Source: UBA1737 sp964541525
GTDB taxonomy: Bacteria; Bacillota_I; Bacilli_A; ML615J-28; CAG-313
Assembly: GCA_964541525.1 (NCBI GenBank)
Contig: CAZIQF010000007.1
Coordinates: forward strand, 12,940-76,939
Length of the DNA: 64,000 bases
Direction: 5' to 3'
The notes under the pieces were generated by a model. The model made no database searches, was not told the origin of the DNA, and worked only from the letters and a program-made list of their open reading frames with translations. A program made the translations under genes and the position numbers. Of this stretch, positions 26,607 to 35,492 are shown one piece after another. Position 1 is the first letter of the stretch. Each line of letters opens with the position of its first letter.

Positions 26607-27483
26607 AAAATAATTTAATTTCATAATTAATAATTTTAGATTTGTTAGGTTCTACCCAAATTAAATCACGTTTTTTTGTAAAATCACCATCAGTATCAGG
26701 ACGATCACCACATCCAATCCATGGCTCTAGACAAATAAACGGCGCATCTTTATTCGTAGGAGTCCAAATTCCAAGCATTGGAAATTCAGGGAATTTAAAC
26801 TCAACACCATGATTATTTAGCGGATGTTTTAAAGTAATAGTATTTGTATTGATGTTTTCAAAAATTAACGCATCATAATCATAATCGGAATATACAAGTG
26901 GAAGAACTTTTAGATTAGTAAAAGTACGATATCGTTTCATAAAATCGATTGTTCCATCTTGTAAATTAACGACAGGCATTTCATAGGTTCCAACTTTGCC
27001 AAATTCAATCACATAATCAGTAAATTGTTCACCTTCATGTAGAGGAACTTTAAAAGCTGGATGGAGTCCTAAATTAAATGGCATTGCTGTATCAGAGTGA
27101 TTAGTAAATTCAAGATTACTTTTAATTGTATCGTTTACTAGTTCATAAGTAATTTCAATTTCAAAATTAAATGGATATAATTTCAGTGTAGTTTCGTTAC
27201 TAGAAGTTATAAAGATAATTTTGTTAGCTTCATGATGTTTTACTGTAAATAAAGTATCTCTTAAAAAACCATGTTTTTGCATTGGATAATTTTTGCCATT
27301 AATATTTGCTGAATCATTTTTAATTGTTCCAATATTTGGCCAAAGAATAGGTGCACTACGTCCCCAATATTTGGGATTACTGTCATGTAAATAGTCAGTT
27401 GATTTAAACTCTATTCTTTTAATCTCTGCTCCTTGATCGGAAATTTCTAATGTTATTAATTCATTTTTAATTGTATAATTCAT
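26605..27483 (-). CDS. Aldose 1-epimerase family protein (LacX-like)
   Basis: This 292-residue protein belongs to the galactose-mutarotase fold, LacX-like branch. Supporting segments are the N-terminal GAEIKRIEF, YWGRSAPILWPNIG near residue 40, MQKHGF near 66 (His as general acid/base), LGLHPAF near 140, and LEPWIG near 260. It would interconvert anomers of a sugar; the substrate is not known. ATG 27483 is chosen over GTG 27492 because the AAAGGTGG ribosome binding site overlaps the latter. It follows the PBP gene on the minus strand but has its own promoter. Confidence 0.88.
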   Translation of the reverse strand: MNYTIKNELITLEISDQGAEIKRIEFKSTDYLHDSNPKYWGRSAPILWPNIGTIKNDSANINGKNYPMQKHGFLRDTLFTVKHHEANKIIFITSSNETTLKLYPFNFEIEITYELVNDTIKSNLEFTNHSDTAMPFNLGLHPAFKVPLHEGEQFTDYVIEFGKVGTYEMPVVNLQDGTIDFMKRYRTFTNLKVLPLVYSDYDYDALIFENINTNTITLKHPLNNHGVEFKFPEFPMLGIWTPTNKDAPFICLEPWIGCGDRPDTDGDFTKKRDLIWVEPNKSKIINYEIKLF

Positions 27484-27510
27484 CTTTACCACCTTTATGT
27501 TTACAGTAAA

Positions 27511-27539
27511 ATTATATCATAATCTAAGAGATATTTCAA
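27511..27539 (-). promoter_or_regulatory. Promoter of the LacX-like gene
   Basis: On the minus strand TTGAAA (27539-27534) and TATAAT (27516-27511) are 17 bases apart, 27 bases before the start codon. Confidence 0.75.
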
Positions 27540-27569
27540 GTAAGATTAGTATAATTACCAATAAATATT

Positions 27570-29474
27570 TTATCCAGTATAAATTATAACACTTCCTCCT
27601 TCGATTAATCGTTCACCAGGAGATGGAACTTGGGAAATAACGGTATCGCCACTACCTTCAATGATAAAATTATATTTATTGGTAAATGGAAGTTTTTTAA
27701 CATTGAAGCCAATATAATCATCAACTATATAAACATTTTTATCGATATAATACCGAACATCTTCCTTAATACCGCCTTCTACAGGGCCCAAATTAAGAAA
27801 TTTAAAACTTTCTTGAAGTGCTTGTTTGACTATCGGAGCAGCTACTACACCACCATATTGAATTGTATTTTTTGGATTGACAATCGCAAAATAGATGGCA
27901 ATTTTAGGATCATTCATTGGAGCAATACCTAGAAATGATAGAATATATTTGCCACTAGCGTATGAGCCATTTTCTGCAATCTGAGCGGTACCTGTTTTAC
28001 CACCTACTCGATATCCATCGATATAAGCACCTCTTGCGGTTCCTAATGATGCAACCGATTCTAATGCGTATCTAACAATATTTGATGTTTCTTCACTAAT
28101 TACTTGTCGAACTTTAGTTGGTGACTTTTCTAAAAGGATTTGATTATCTTTAGTTATCTTTGAAAGAATATAAGGTGTATTAAGAGTTCCACCATTTACT
28201 GCCGCACAAGAAGCATTGATTAATTGGATGGCAGTAACTGCATTTCCTTGACCAAAACTAGCAGTTGCCAATTCGACATTACCTATATTTTCTTCATTAA
28301 ATAATATTCCACTCGCTTCCCCTAATAAGTCAATACCAGTCTTTTTGCCTAAGCCAAAGTTTCTAATATATTTGAATAGGCGATCTTTTCCTAATCTCAT
28401 TCCAATCGTCATAAAACCTGGATTACAGGAATTTTGAATTACTTGGAGAAAAGTCTGATTTCCATGCCCTCCAGCTTTCCAATCTTTTATTTTGGTTCCA
28501 TCTATTATCAAGTAACCAGGATCATTATACATTTCGCCAATTTTAAAAACACCTTCTTCAAGACCAGCAGCATAAGTAATAATTTTTTGAACGCTTCCTG
28601 GTTCATATACTTTCCAAATTGGCAGATTACGATTGTAAACTGACTCGGGATATGCTTGATAATTATCGAGTTCAAAAGTTGGTCTACTAGCCATTCCATA
28701 AATTTCTGAAGTTTTAGGATTCATTGCAATCATAAACGCTTCATCGGCATTATACTTAGCCATTGCGTTGTTTAGTAATCGTTCTAAGGAAAGTTGAATG
28801 TTTAAATCAATCGTTAAATATAAATCAGCTCCGTTAACGGCACTTTCATAATAACTGGTTAAATCGCTAATCGTGTTACCATGAGCATCGGTAAAGATTT
28901 CTAGACCTCCATTTGTTCCTTTTAAATATGAATCATAGATATACTCTAATCCGGTAATTCCTTGATTATCACTACCAACAATACCGATAATTGGTGCCAT
29001 AATCGAACCATAAGGATAACTTCTAATACTATCACTTACAACATAAATTCCAGATAGATTTTCTTTAATGATTTGAACCGCTTGATTTGTTGTAATATTT
29101 TTACCACTTGGTTTAATAATTTCTACTGATACTTTTTTATTTAAATGCTTTAAAATTGTTTCGCTTGATACGTTTAAGATTTTACTTATTTTTAATGCTG
29201 TTTCTTCTTTATTTGTAACTTGTTTTGGAATTGTAACAAGCGTTGGAGCTAAAGAAGAACCAACAATTAAATTTCCGTTTCGATCATAGATATTGCCCCT
29301 TACACCAGCTACTGGTGCATTTCTTGTCCAAAGCGATAAAGCCAGATCATAGTAATTTTGTCCTTTAATTACTTTTACATAAGCAAGTCTGGAAAATAAA
29401 CCAACGAAGGCAATAATTGTAATCAAATAGACAAAAGTTAGACGTTTTAGTTTAGATATTTTATAATATTTCAT
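27570..29474 (-). CDS. Class B penicillin-binding protein with one PASTA domain (FtsI/SpoVD type)
   Basis: A murein transpeptidase anchored by one N-terminal helix (about residues 12-30). The PBP dimerisation domain follows, with RGNIYDRNGN near 60. The transpeptidase motifs are Ser294-x-x-Lys297 (GSVQK), Ser349-Cys-Asn351 and Lys493-Thr-Gly495 (KTGTAQ). A single PASTA domain makes up the last 70 residues. One PASTA fits SpoVD of sporulation; the division PBP of Bacillus has two. Either role (septal or cortex synthesis) is possible. ATG 29474 is preferred to 29486 because GGTG lies just before it. The gene is in the expected dcw place but inverted. Confidence 0.9.
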   Translation of the reverse strand: MKYYKISKLKRLTFVYLITIIAFVGLFSRLAYVKVIKGQNYYDLALSLWTRNAPVAGVRGNIYDRNGNLIVGSSLAPTLVTIPKQVTNKEETALKISKILNVSSETILKHLNKKVSVEIIKPSGKNITTNQAVQIIKENLSGIYVVSDSIRSYPYGSIMAPIIGIVGSDNQGITGLEYIYDSYLKGTNGGLEIFTDAHGNTISDLTSYYESAVNGADLYLTIDLNIQLSLERLLNNAMAKYNADEAFMIAMNPKTSEIYGMASRPTFELDNYQAYPESVYNRNLPIWKVYEPGSVQKIITYAAGLEEGVFKIGEMYNDPGYLIIDGTKIKDWKAGGHGNQTFLQVIQNSCNPGFMTIGMRLGKDRLFKYIRNFGLGKKTGIDLLGEASGILFNEENIGNVELATASFGQGNAVTAIQLINASCAAVNGGTLNTPYILSKITKDNQILLEKSPTKVRQVISEETSNIVRYALESVASLGTARGAYIDGYRVGGKTGTAQIAENGSYASGKYILSFLGIAPMNDPKIAIYFAIVNPKNTIQYGGVVAAPIVKQALQESFKFLNLGPVEGGIKEDVRYYIDKNVYIVDDYIGFNVKKLPFTNKYNFIIEGSGDTVISQVPSPGERLIEGGSVIIYTG

Positions 29475-29486
29475 CTTTTTCACCAT

Positions 29487-29735
29487 TATTATCTATGAAA
29501 AAAAGACCTGATTTATCACAAAAAAATATTTATTGATATGCTTATTTTCTTAGCTATTTAGGAGTGAACACATTAATTTTATATATCGTCAGATAACAAA
29601 TTTTTATTGGTGGAAAGTTTTATTAAAAATGCAAAAGGCTAAAATAGTTTAGATATTTTAGTCTTTTTTGTTGGATTAATGGTTGTATTTATTTGCTTTT
29701 TAATTCATAAAATTAATTATAAAGGAGTCCCCCAT
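29487..29735 (+). other. Divergent gap between the PBP gene and murE, with a strong hairpin
   Basis: No convincing gene is seen in these 249 bases. At 29633-29669 a 14-base stem (29633-29646 with 29654-29667, one G-U pair) runs into a run of T, the form of a plus-strand intrinsic terminator, although no plus-strand gene precedes it. It lies 67 bases before murE, so it could be an attenuator in a murE leader or a relic. The murE ribosome binding site AAGGAG is at about 29722-29727. Confidence 0.6.
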
Positions 29736-31145
29736 ATGAAAAATTACGAATTATTGGAAAAATCTAAAATTAAAACAACAATTAATTATCTTCATGAAGT
29801 ATCTAAAGTTACGATTGATTCAAGAAAGGTTAAAGAAGGTGCTGTTTATTTGTGTGAGGATTTACAGTATTTAGAAGAAGCGATTTTAAAAGGAGCTAAA
29901 ACGATTATTACATCTTATGAAATTTTTAATTTCAATAATCACAATGTTAATATAATTAAAGTTAATAATCTTAGAAGTACTTATGCTTTATTACTTAAAA
30001 TATTTTATGAAAACTTTAAATTTCCATATTTAATCGGTGTTACAGGTACTTGTGGTAAAACGACAGTTACAACTCTGCTTTATCGCTCACTGAAACTTGA
30101 TCATGATGTAGTCCTTATTTCTTCAAATGGTATTTATCAATCCTACCAGGGAAAAGAATTATATGTTTCTACAACTAATACTACTCCTAGCTTAGAAGTT
30201 ATCTATGATAGCATGTTTGGGAATAATTATCAATATGCAATAATTGAAGTAAGTAGTCAAGGCATTGATAATGGACGTATTTTAGGACTAGAATTTGATA
30301 CAGCCGTTTTCTTAAATTTAAGTCATGAACATTTAGACCATCATTTAAATCTACAAAATTATTTTAAAAGTAAACTACAATTATTTTCCCAACTTAAAGC
30401 GGACGGTTTCTGCATTGTAAATCAAAATTTTGAACAATATCAAGAAATATTTAACAATACAAACGGAAAACCAATATTGTTCAATCCTCAGGAATTACAA
30501 TTAATATCAAGAAATCTAAAAACGCAAACTATCATGATTAATGATGAAAAAGTTGAAACCATTTTTAATGGTGACTATAATATAGAAAATATTATGGCCG
30601 TTGTTACTATCTTAAAAATGCTTAAACAGAATGTAAATAATTTAATTATAACGCTTAAATCAAAAGCAGAAATTGATGGTAGACTCAATATATTAGAGGA
30701 GCATAACCGAATTTTTGTTGTTGATTATGCTCATACACCAGTTGAAACCTTTAGTTTATTATCTCATCTTGTTAAGTATAAAAAGAAACGCTTAATTACG
30801 GTGATTGGTTGTGGTGGTAATCGTGATCAAAGTAAAAGACAAATCATCAGTAATACCTGTATGAAGTTTTCCGATTTTGTGATTTTTACTGAGGATAACA
30901 ATCGTAATGAGCCAAGGATAAAAATTATCAATGATATGTTAAAAGGAGTACATCAAAATCACTACCAAGTAATTTTAAATCGAGTTGCTGCTATCAAAAA
31001 AGCAATTTCAATCAGTAATGATGATGATATTGTTGTTTTAATCGGTCGAGGAAATGAACAATACTATGATCTATTTCATCAAAAGGTTGTCACTGATATG
31101 GCCGTTATTAAATTATTTTTAGAAGAGGAACAAGCAAATGAATAG
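29736..31145 (+). CDS. murE: UDP-MurNAc-tripeptide synthetase MurE
   Basis: MurE adds the third amino acid to UDP-MurNAc-L-Ala-D-Glu. ATG 29736 follows an AAAGGAG site and gives 469 residues; the longer frame from 29679 has no such site. The ATP loop is GTCGKTT (104-110), followed by STTNTTPS near 147 and DYAHTPVE near 330. The segment that decides between diaminopimelate and lysine reads Asp387-Asn-Asn-Arg390, close to the DNPR of diaminopimelate-adding enzymes but with Asn for Pro. The gene overlaps mraY by 8 bases. Confidence 0.9.
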   Translation: MKNYELLEKSKIKTTINYLHEVSKVTIDSRKVKEGAVYLCEDLQYLEEAILKGAKTIITSYEIFNFNNHNVNIIKVNNLRSTYALLLKIFYENFKFPYLIGVTGTCGKTTVTTLLYRSLKLDHDVVLISSNGIYQSYQGKELYVSTTNTTPSLEVIYDSMFGNNYQYAIIEVSSQGIDNGRILGLEFDTAVFLNLSHEHLDHHLNLQNYFKSKLQLFSQLKADGFCIVNQNFEQYQEIFNNTNGKPILFNPQELQLISRNLKTQTIMINDEKVETIFNGDYNIENIMAVVTILKMLKQNVNNLIITLKSKAEIDGRLNILEEHNRIFVVDYAHTPVETFSLLSHLVKYKKKRLITVIGCGGNRDQSKRQIISNTCMKFSDFVIFTEDNNRNEPRIKIINDMLKGVHQNHYQVILNRVAAIKKAISISNDDDIVVLIGRGNEQYYDLFHQKVVTDMAVIKLFLEEEQANE

Positions 31146-32121
31146 TTATTTATTAATTGATGCAATGTTATTTTTAATTTTTGGCATTCTATTATTTCTA
31201 TTAATGTTACCATATTTAAGAAAGCTAAAATTTGGTCAAAATATTCGAAATGAAGGTCCTAGTAAGCACCTTGTAAAGAAAGGTACGCCAACAATGGGAG
31301 GATTAATTATCCTAATTTGTTGCTTAGTATTTATGAGCTTATTAATGATTGAATTTAAAGATGAACTTAACATTGATCATCGAAAATTTATGTTATTATT
31401 TATTCCAATGTTTGCTTACGGTATTTTAGGATTAATCGATGATATTCTAATTGTCGTAAAGAAAAAAAATGATGGATTAAAACCAAGTGTTAAGTTTTTA
31501 GTTCAATTAATCTTAGCAGCTGGAATTTATTTTGTTTATTTAAGTGTTTTTAACACCAATGAATTAAACTTTTTTGGTGTTTTGGTCGATATAAAATTTT
31601 TCTATGGTTTGTTAATAATTTTTTTACTTGTAGGTGTCACAAACGCAACCAACTTAACCGATGGTATCGATGGTTTACTTGCAGGTTGTGCGATTATTTC
31701 TTATCTAAGTTTTGGTATCTTGGGCATTTACAAAAATGAATCAAGTGTAATTATCTTTTCTTTTGCAATGTGTATTGCTTTAACAGTATTTTTATTTTTT
31801 AATTTACCCAAAGCAAGTGTTTTTATGGGAAATGTTGGTTCTCTATTAATCGGAGCTGGCTTAGTTATGGAAAGCATTATTCTTAGAATGGAACTATTAT
31901 TGTTTTTTATCGGTTTTGTTTATCTATTAGAAACGATTTCGGTAATTGTTCAAGTCTGGTTTTTTAAGAAGACCAAAGGTGAAAGACTATTTAAAATGTC
32001 ACCTTTTCATCACCATTTAGAATTAAATGGATTCAAAGAAATCGAAATTGATATTATGCTGTATGGCTTACAGGTTGTTATGTGTGCCATCGGTATTTTA
32101 ATCGGAATGTTGGTGTTTTAA
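31138..32121 (+). CDS. mraY: Phospho-MurNAc-pentapeptide transferase MraY
   Basis: MraY makes lipid I by moving phospho-MurNAc-pentapeptide to undecaprenyl phosphate at the membrane. The polytopic 327-residue protein has the signatures GPSKHLVKKGTPTMGG near residue 40, an aspartate-containing block GLIDDI near 99, TNLTDGIDGL near 176, and SPFHHHLELNG near 290. It overlaps murE at its start and murD by a single base (TAATG) at its end, so the three are translationally coupled. murF and ftsW are absent from this cluster. Confidence 0.95.
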   Translation: MNSYLLIDAMLFLIFGILLFLLMLPYLRKLKFGQNIRNEGPSKHLVKKGTPTMGGLIILICCLVFMSLLMIEFKDELNIDHRKFMLLFIPMFAYGILGLIDDILIVVKKKNDGLKPSVKFLVQLILAAGIYFVYLSVFNTNELNFFGVLVDIKFFYGLLIIFLLVGVTNATNLTDGIDGLLAGCAIISYLSFGILGIYKNESSVIIFSFAMCIALTVFLFFNLPKASVFMGNVGSLLIGAGLVMESIILRMELLLFFIGFVYLLETISVIVQVWFFKKTKGERLFKMSPFHHHLELNGFKEIEIDIMLYGLQVVMCAIGILIGMLVF

Positions 32122-33344
32122 TGAAGGAATATTTATTATATGGAATGGGAAAATCAAATCTAGCGGTAAAAAAGTATTTTGATCAGCAAAGAATTAAATA
32201 TACAATTTACTTGGATACCATGGATTTAAACAAAGTTAAAATATCAAAAGATTTAGTGGTAATTAAAAGTCCGGGAATTAAAAGCGATACTAAACTAATG
32301 CAGTTACTAATCGATCAACAAATTGCAATTTTAACCGACATCGGTCTTTTTTATCAATTGTTCAAAGATGTTTTCTATATTGGTATTACCGGAACACTCG
32401 GTAAAACGACTACAACTTTACTTTGTCATCATTTATTAAAAGCGGATTTAAAAGACATCGAAATGGCTGGTAATATTGGTATTCCAATTTTTGAATATGC
32501 ATTTAAACCACCTAAATATTTAATTGTTGAATTATCCAGCTTTGAACTCGAATATTGTGGTCATTTTAAACCGAATATTATGTTATTTCTTAATTGCTAT
32601 GCCCATCATCTGAACCATCATCAAAATTTTAAAGCTTATTTACAAGCAAAAATGCAACCGATTAAAAATATGGATCAAAACGATCTATTAATCGTTAATC
32701 AAGAATTGGAAACATATTTTAATTCAGCTTTATTACTACCTAAAGTCATATTTTATGCGAAAAGCGATGTATTGAAAGTTAAGATACCACAAAATCAATT
32801 CTTTAATTATGATTATAATCTTGATAATTTTCATGGGTTAATTCCGATTTTAAATTTTTTCAAAATAAATCAGGATCATATATTCAATCGCTTGTGTACT
32901 TTTAATCCACCTACATATCGGATGGAAACTATTTATCAGACTGATCAATTAATCATCATCAATGACTCTAAATCAACCTGTTTGAAAGCGACTATTGAAG
33001 CGATCAAATCTTTAAATAAAAACTATTCTTCATTTAATTTAACTTTAATTATGGGAGGAAAAACTGATTTAGATGAGTTGATAATTTTTAAACCTGAATT
33101 GAAATCTTTAATCAATAATTTACAATGTTATTATTATGGTGAAAATAAGGATTTACTAAATCAAATTAGTCCGGGTATTGTTAGAAAAACATTAGAAGAA
33201 GTAATCGAAATAATTGATGTTGATTCTAAAAAACAAGTAATTTTATTTTCACCTGGAGCTCAAAGTTTAGATCAATTTGGTTCATTTATCATTAGGGGCA
33301 ACACCTTTAATACTTTGATGCTGAAAAAAATAAAACATTTATAA
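32121..33344 (+). CDS. murD: UDP-MurNAc-L-alanine:D-glutamate ligase MurD
   Basis: MurD adds D-glutamate to UDP-MurNAc-L-Ala. The ATG at 32121 overlaps the mraY stop and gives 407 residues, slightly short for the family (about 440). The ATP loop is GTLGKTT, where GTNGKTT is usual. AGNIGIP, SSFELE and NDSKST are recognisable, the last replacing the common NDSKATN. Sequence drift is clear but the key lysines and overall order are kept. It is the last gene of this murein block; promoter-like TATAAT at 33367-33372 follows. Confidence 0.88.
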   Translation: MKEYLLYGMGKSNLAVKKYFDQQRIKYTIYLDTMDLNKVKISKDLVVIKSPGIKSDTKLMQLLIDQQIAILTDIGLFYQLFKDVFYIGITGTLGKTTTTLLCHHLLKADLKDIEMAGNIGIPIFEYAFKPPKYLIVELSSFELEYCGHFKPNIMLFLNCYAHHLNHHQNFKAYLQAKMQPIKNMDQNDLLIVNQELETYFNSALLLPKVIFYAKSDVLKVKIPQNQFFNYDYNLDNFHGLIPILNFFKINQDHIFNRLCTFNPPTYRMETIYQTDQLIIINDSKSTCLKATIEAIKSLNKNYSSFNLTLIMGGKTDLDELIIFKPELKSLINNLQCYYYGENKDLLNQISPGIVRKTLEEVIEIIDVDSKKQVILFSPGAQSLDQFGSFIIRGNTFNTLMLKKIKHL

Positions 33345-33402
33345 ATCAAACTTTTAAAAAATTTGGTATAATACTTGTAGCTAATAATTTAGGAGTAACT
33401 AT

Positions 33403-34602
33403 ATGGAAAATATTAATCAAGATTTAAAACGATGCTTAAATTGTAAAAAACCAAATTGTATTAATGGATGTCCTTTACATACAGATATTCCTTTATTAAT
33501 CAATTTATTGAAAGCAAATAAAATTAATGATGCAATAAAAGTTCAATACCAATATAATAGTATTCCTTTTATTTGTGGTAAATTATGTGATCATGAACGT
33601 CAATGTTTAGGAGGATGCAATCTTAAGTCTGACCCAATCAAGATTAATGAAATGTGTTTTGAACTAGGAATTAAACGCCTAAAATCGGAAGTTAATTTAT
33701 CTGTATTAAATGGTAAGATGGTCGCCGTAGTGGGTGGGGGAATTGGGGGTTTAATTGTCAGTGAACGTTTATTAGAAACTGGTTTCAAAGTTGATTTGTT
33801 TGAAAAAACGGATCGATTAGGTGGTGTTTTAGCTCAAACAATGCCAGATTTTAGGTATGATAAGCGCTATTTAAATTTGTGGATTGAACGATTATATAAA
33901 CTAGGATTAAATGTTAAATTTAATCAAATAATTGGGAATAATCTTTTTATTACTGATTTATGTAAATATGATGCAATTGTGATTGCAGTAGGCGCATCAA
34001 ATCCCCGTAAATTATTTAGCAATGATTTTAGTATAGATGCGTTGACGATTCTAAATCAAGCCAAACATAATCTAGTAAAGATTAGTAATCAAAAGGTAAT
34101 TGTACTTGGAGGTGGCAATACCGCATTTGACGTCGCACGAACAATGAAACGGCTTGGAAATCAAGTTTCAATCGCTTACAGAAGGGATTTAGCTAATTCA
34201 TTAGCTTCTAAAAAGGAAATTAATTTAGCGATTGAAGAAGGAATTGAAATTTTAGAATGTTTAGCACCAAAAGATGTTGTAAGAGTTAAAAATAATTTAT
34301 TGGAAATTACCTTTAATAAAACATTATTGAAAAATGAAAATGAAACTCGAAAAAGCTTTATTACAACTGATGAGATTGTGAAAATGGAAACTAATTTAAT
34401 AATAGAAGCCGTAGGCGCAAGTTGTGATTTGTCATTTTTAGATCAATCAATTTTAGATGAACATGGCTACGCAAAGTCGATTATTAATGATAACTTGTAT
34501 ATTATAGGGGATGCTTATTTAGGACCTTCATCATTTGTTAAAACAAATCAAACGGCAATTATTTGTGCGAATGATATTATTAGTAAAGGACAAAAACTAT
34601 GA
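33403..34602 (+). CDS. GltD-like FAD/NAD(P) oxidoreductase with N-terminal Fe-S domain
   Basis: The N-terminal 75 residues carry cysteine clusters CLNCKKPNCINGCP and CGKLCDHERQCLGGC, the pattern of the two 4Fe-4S sites in glutamate synthase small subunits and related flavoproteins. Then come an FAD loop GGGIGG near residue 110, an NAD(P) loop GGGNTAFD near 237, and a C-terminal IGDAYLGPSS loop. At 399 residues it is shorter than GltD (about 460-490). No gltB-like partner is near, so the electron acceptor is unknown. A promoter-like TGGTATAAT lies 30 bases before the start, and the stop overlaps nadD (ATGA). Confidence 0.85.
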   Translation: MENINQDLKRCLNCKKPNCINGCPLHTDIPLLINLLKANKINDAIKVQYQYNSIPFICGKLCDHERQCLGGCNLKSDPIKINEMCFELGIKRLKSEVNLSVLNGKMVAVVGGGIGGLIVSERLLETGFKVDLFEKTDRLGGVLAQTMPDFRYDKRYLNLWIERLYKLGLNVKFNQIIGNNLFITDLCKYDAIVIAVGASNPRKLFSNDFSIDALTILNQAKHNLVKISNQKVIVLGGGNTAFDVARTMKRLGNQVSIAYRRDLANSLASKKEINLAIEEGIEILECLAPKDVVRVKNNLLEITFNKTLLKNENETRKSFITTDEIVKMETNLIIEAVGASCDLSFLDQSILDEHGYAKSIINDNLYIIGDAYLGPSSFVKTNQTAIICANDIISKGQKL

Positions 34603-35165
34603 AAAAAGTTCTTTTTGGTGGATCATTTAACCCACCAACGATAGCTCATTATGAGATAATTAATTATTTAGCTACATCTCAGCTTTATGATGAAATATTA
34701 ATTTTACCAAATGGTGATACCTATGAATTTGGTGGTAAATCCTTGAATAATTTTGACCATCGAGTCAAAATGTTACATTTAATGTGTAATCATTTACCTA
34801 ATGTTAAAATTTTAGAAATTGAAAATCAGGAAGAATTTTTGGGAACTGCCCATACGCTTAAATTACTAAATCATCCAACCTTTGTTATCGGTGCTGATTG
34901 TTTAGACCATTTACATTTATGGAAAAATTTTGAAACTTTAATAAACGAAAATCAATTTCTCGTTTTTGCAAGAAGTAGTCTCCAAGATGTTCATCGCATA
35001 ATTTTAAATAATCCCAATCTTAAGGCCTATGATCAGCATTTTACAATCGTTGATTTAAAAACTAGTGATGTTTCTTCGAGTGAATTTAGATTAACTAAAA
35101 ATGAAAAAATGGTAAAAGATGAAGTTCTAGAATATATTAAAAGTAATCATTTATATGGGTTTTAA
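34599..35165 (+). CDS. nadD: Nicotinate-nucleotide adenylyltransferase NadD
   Basis: NadD joins nicotinate mononucleotide and ATP on the route to NAD. The nucleotidyltransferase motif GGSFNPPTIAH is at residues 7-17, GADCLDHLHLW is near 104, and SSSEFR (for the usual ISSTxIR) is near 161. Length 188 is normal. The start overlaps the stop of the GltD-like gene by 4 bases, so the two are probably translated in step, coupling an NAD(P)-dependent enzyme with NAD synthesis. The common partner yqeK is not adjacent. Confidence 0.88.
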   Translation: MKKVLFGGSFNPPTIAHYEIINYLATSQLYDEILILPNGDTYEFGGKSLNNFDHRVKMLHLMCNHLPNVKILEIENQEEFLGTAHTLKLLNHPTFVIGADCLDHLHLWKNFETLINENQFLVFARSSLQDVHRIILNNPNLKAYDQHFTIVDLKTSDVSSSEFRLTKNEKMVKDEVLEYIKSNHLYGF

Positions 35166-35224
35166 TTTTCTGTATGCAATTTTCTTTTAAAACAAAATAT
35201 TATTTGATATAATGAACGTGTAAT

Positions 35225-35450
35225 TAATAAAATCGATGAATAGAAGGAGTAGATTATTAATCGTAATTAGAGAATGTCTGGTTGGTGAAAAGATATCAAG
35301 TTAATAATCGAAGGTAGTCTAGGAGATGTTATAGGGAACTAATAGTACTTATAATCGTATGCTGGCGTTAACAGTTAATGAGGGAAGATTTTATCTTCTA
35401 AACTTTAGGTGGTACCACGATTTATTCGTCCTTTAGAATTCTAAGGGGCG
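35225..35450 (+). ncRNA. T-box riboswitch controlling valS
   Basis: The antiterminator T-box motif GGTGGTACCACG lies at about 35410-35421. It is followed by a terminator with stem CGTCCTTTAGAATTCTAAGGGGCG and a run of seven T ending near 35457. Stem I is visible upstream: ATTATTAA pairs with TTAATAAT (about 35253-35308), the AGTA of the specifier-loop motif is at about 35247, and GGTTGGTG lies in the distal part. After the GAA at 35310-35312 comes GGTAGTC. GTA (valine) at 35314-35316 is the likely specifier because valS follows, but the exact register is uncertain. TATAAT at 35208-35213 is the likely -10. Confidence 0.9.
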
Positions 35451-35492
35451 TTTTTTTAATTCCCCTAAACAATTTATAGAAGAGGTGAAAAA

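Noticed and set aside
27630..27932. 100-codon plus-strand frame
   Set aside because: Lies wholly inside the PBP gene on the other strand, with no initiation signals; a shadow frame.
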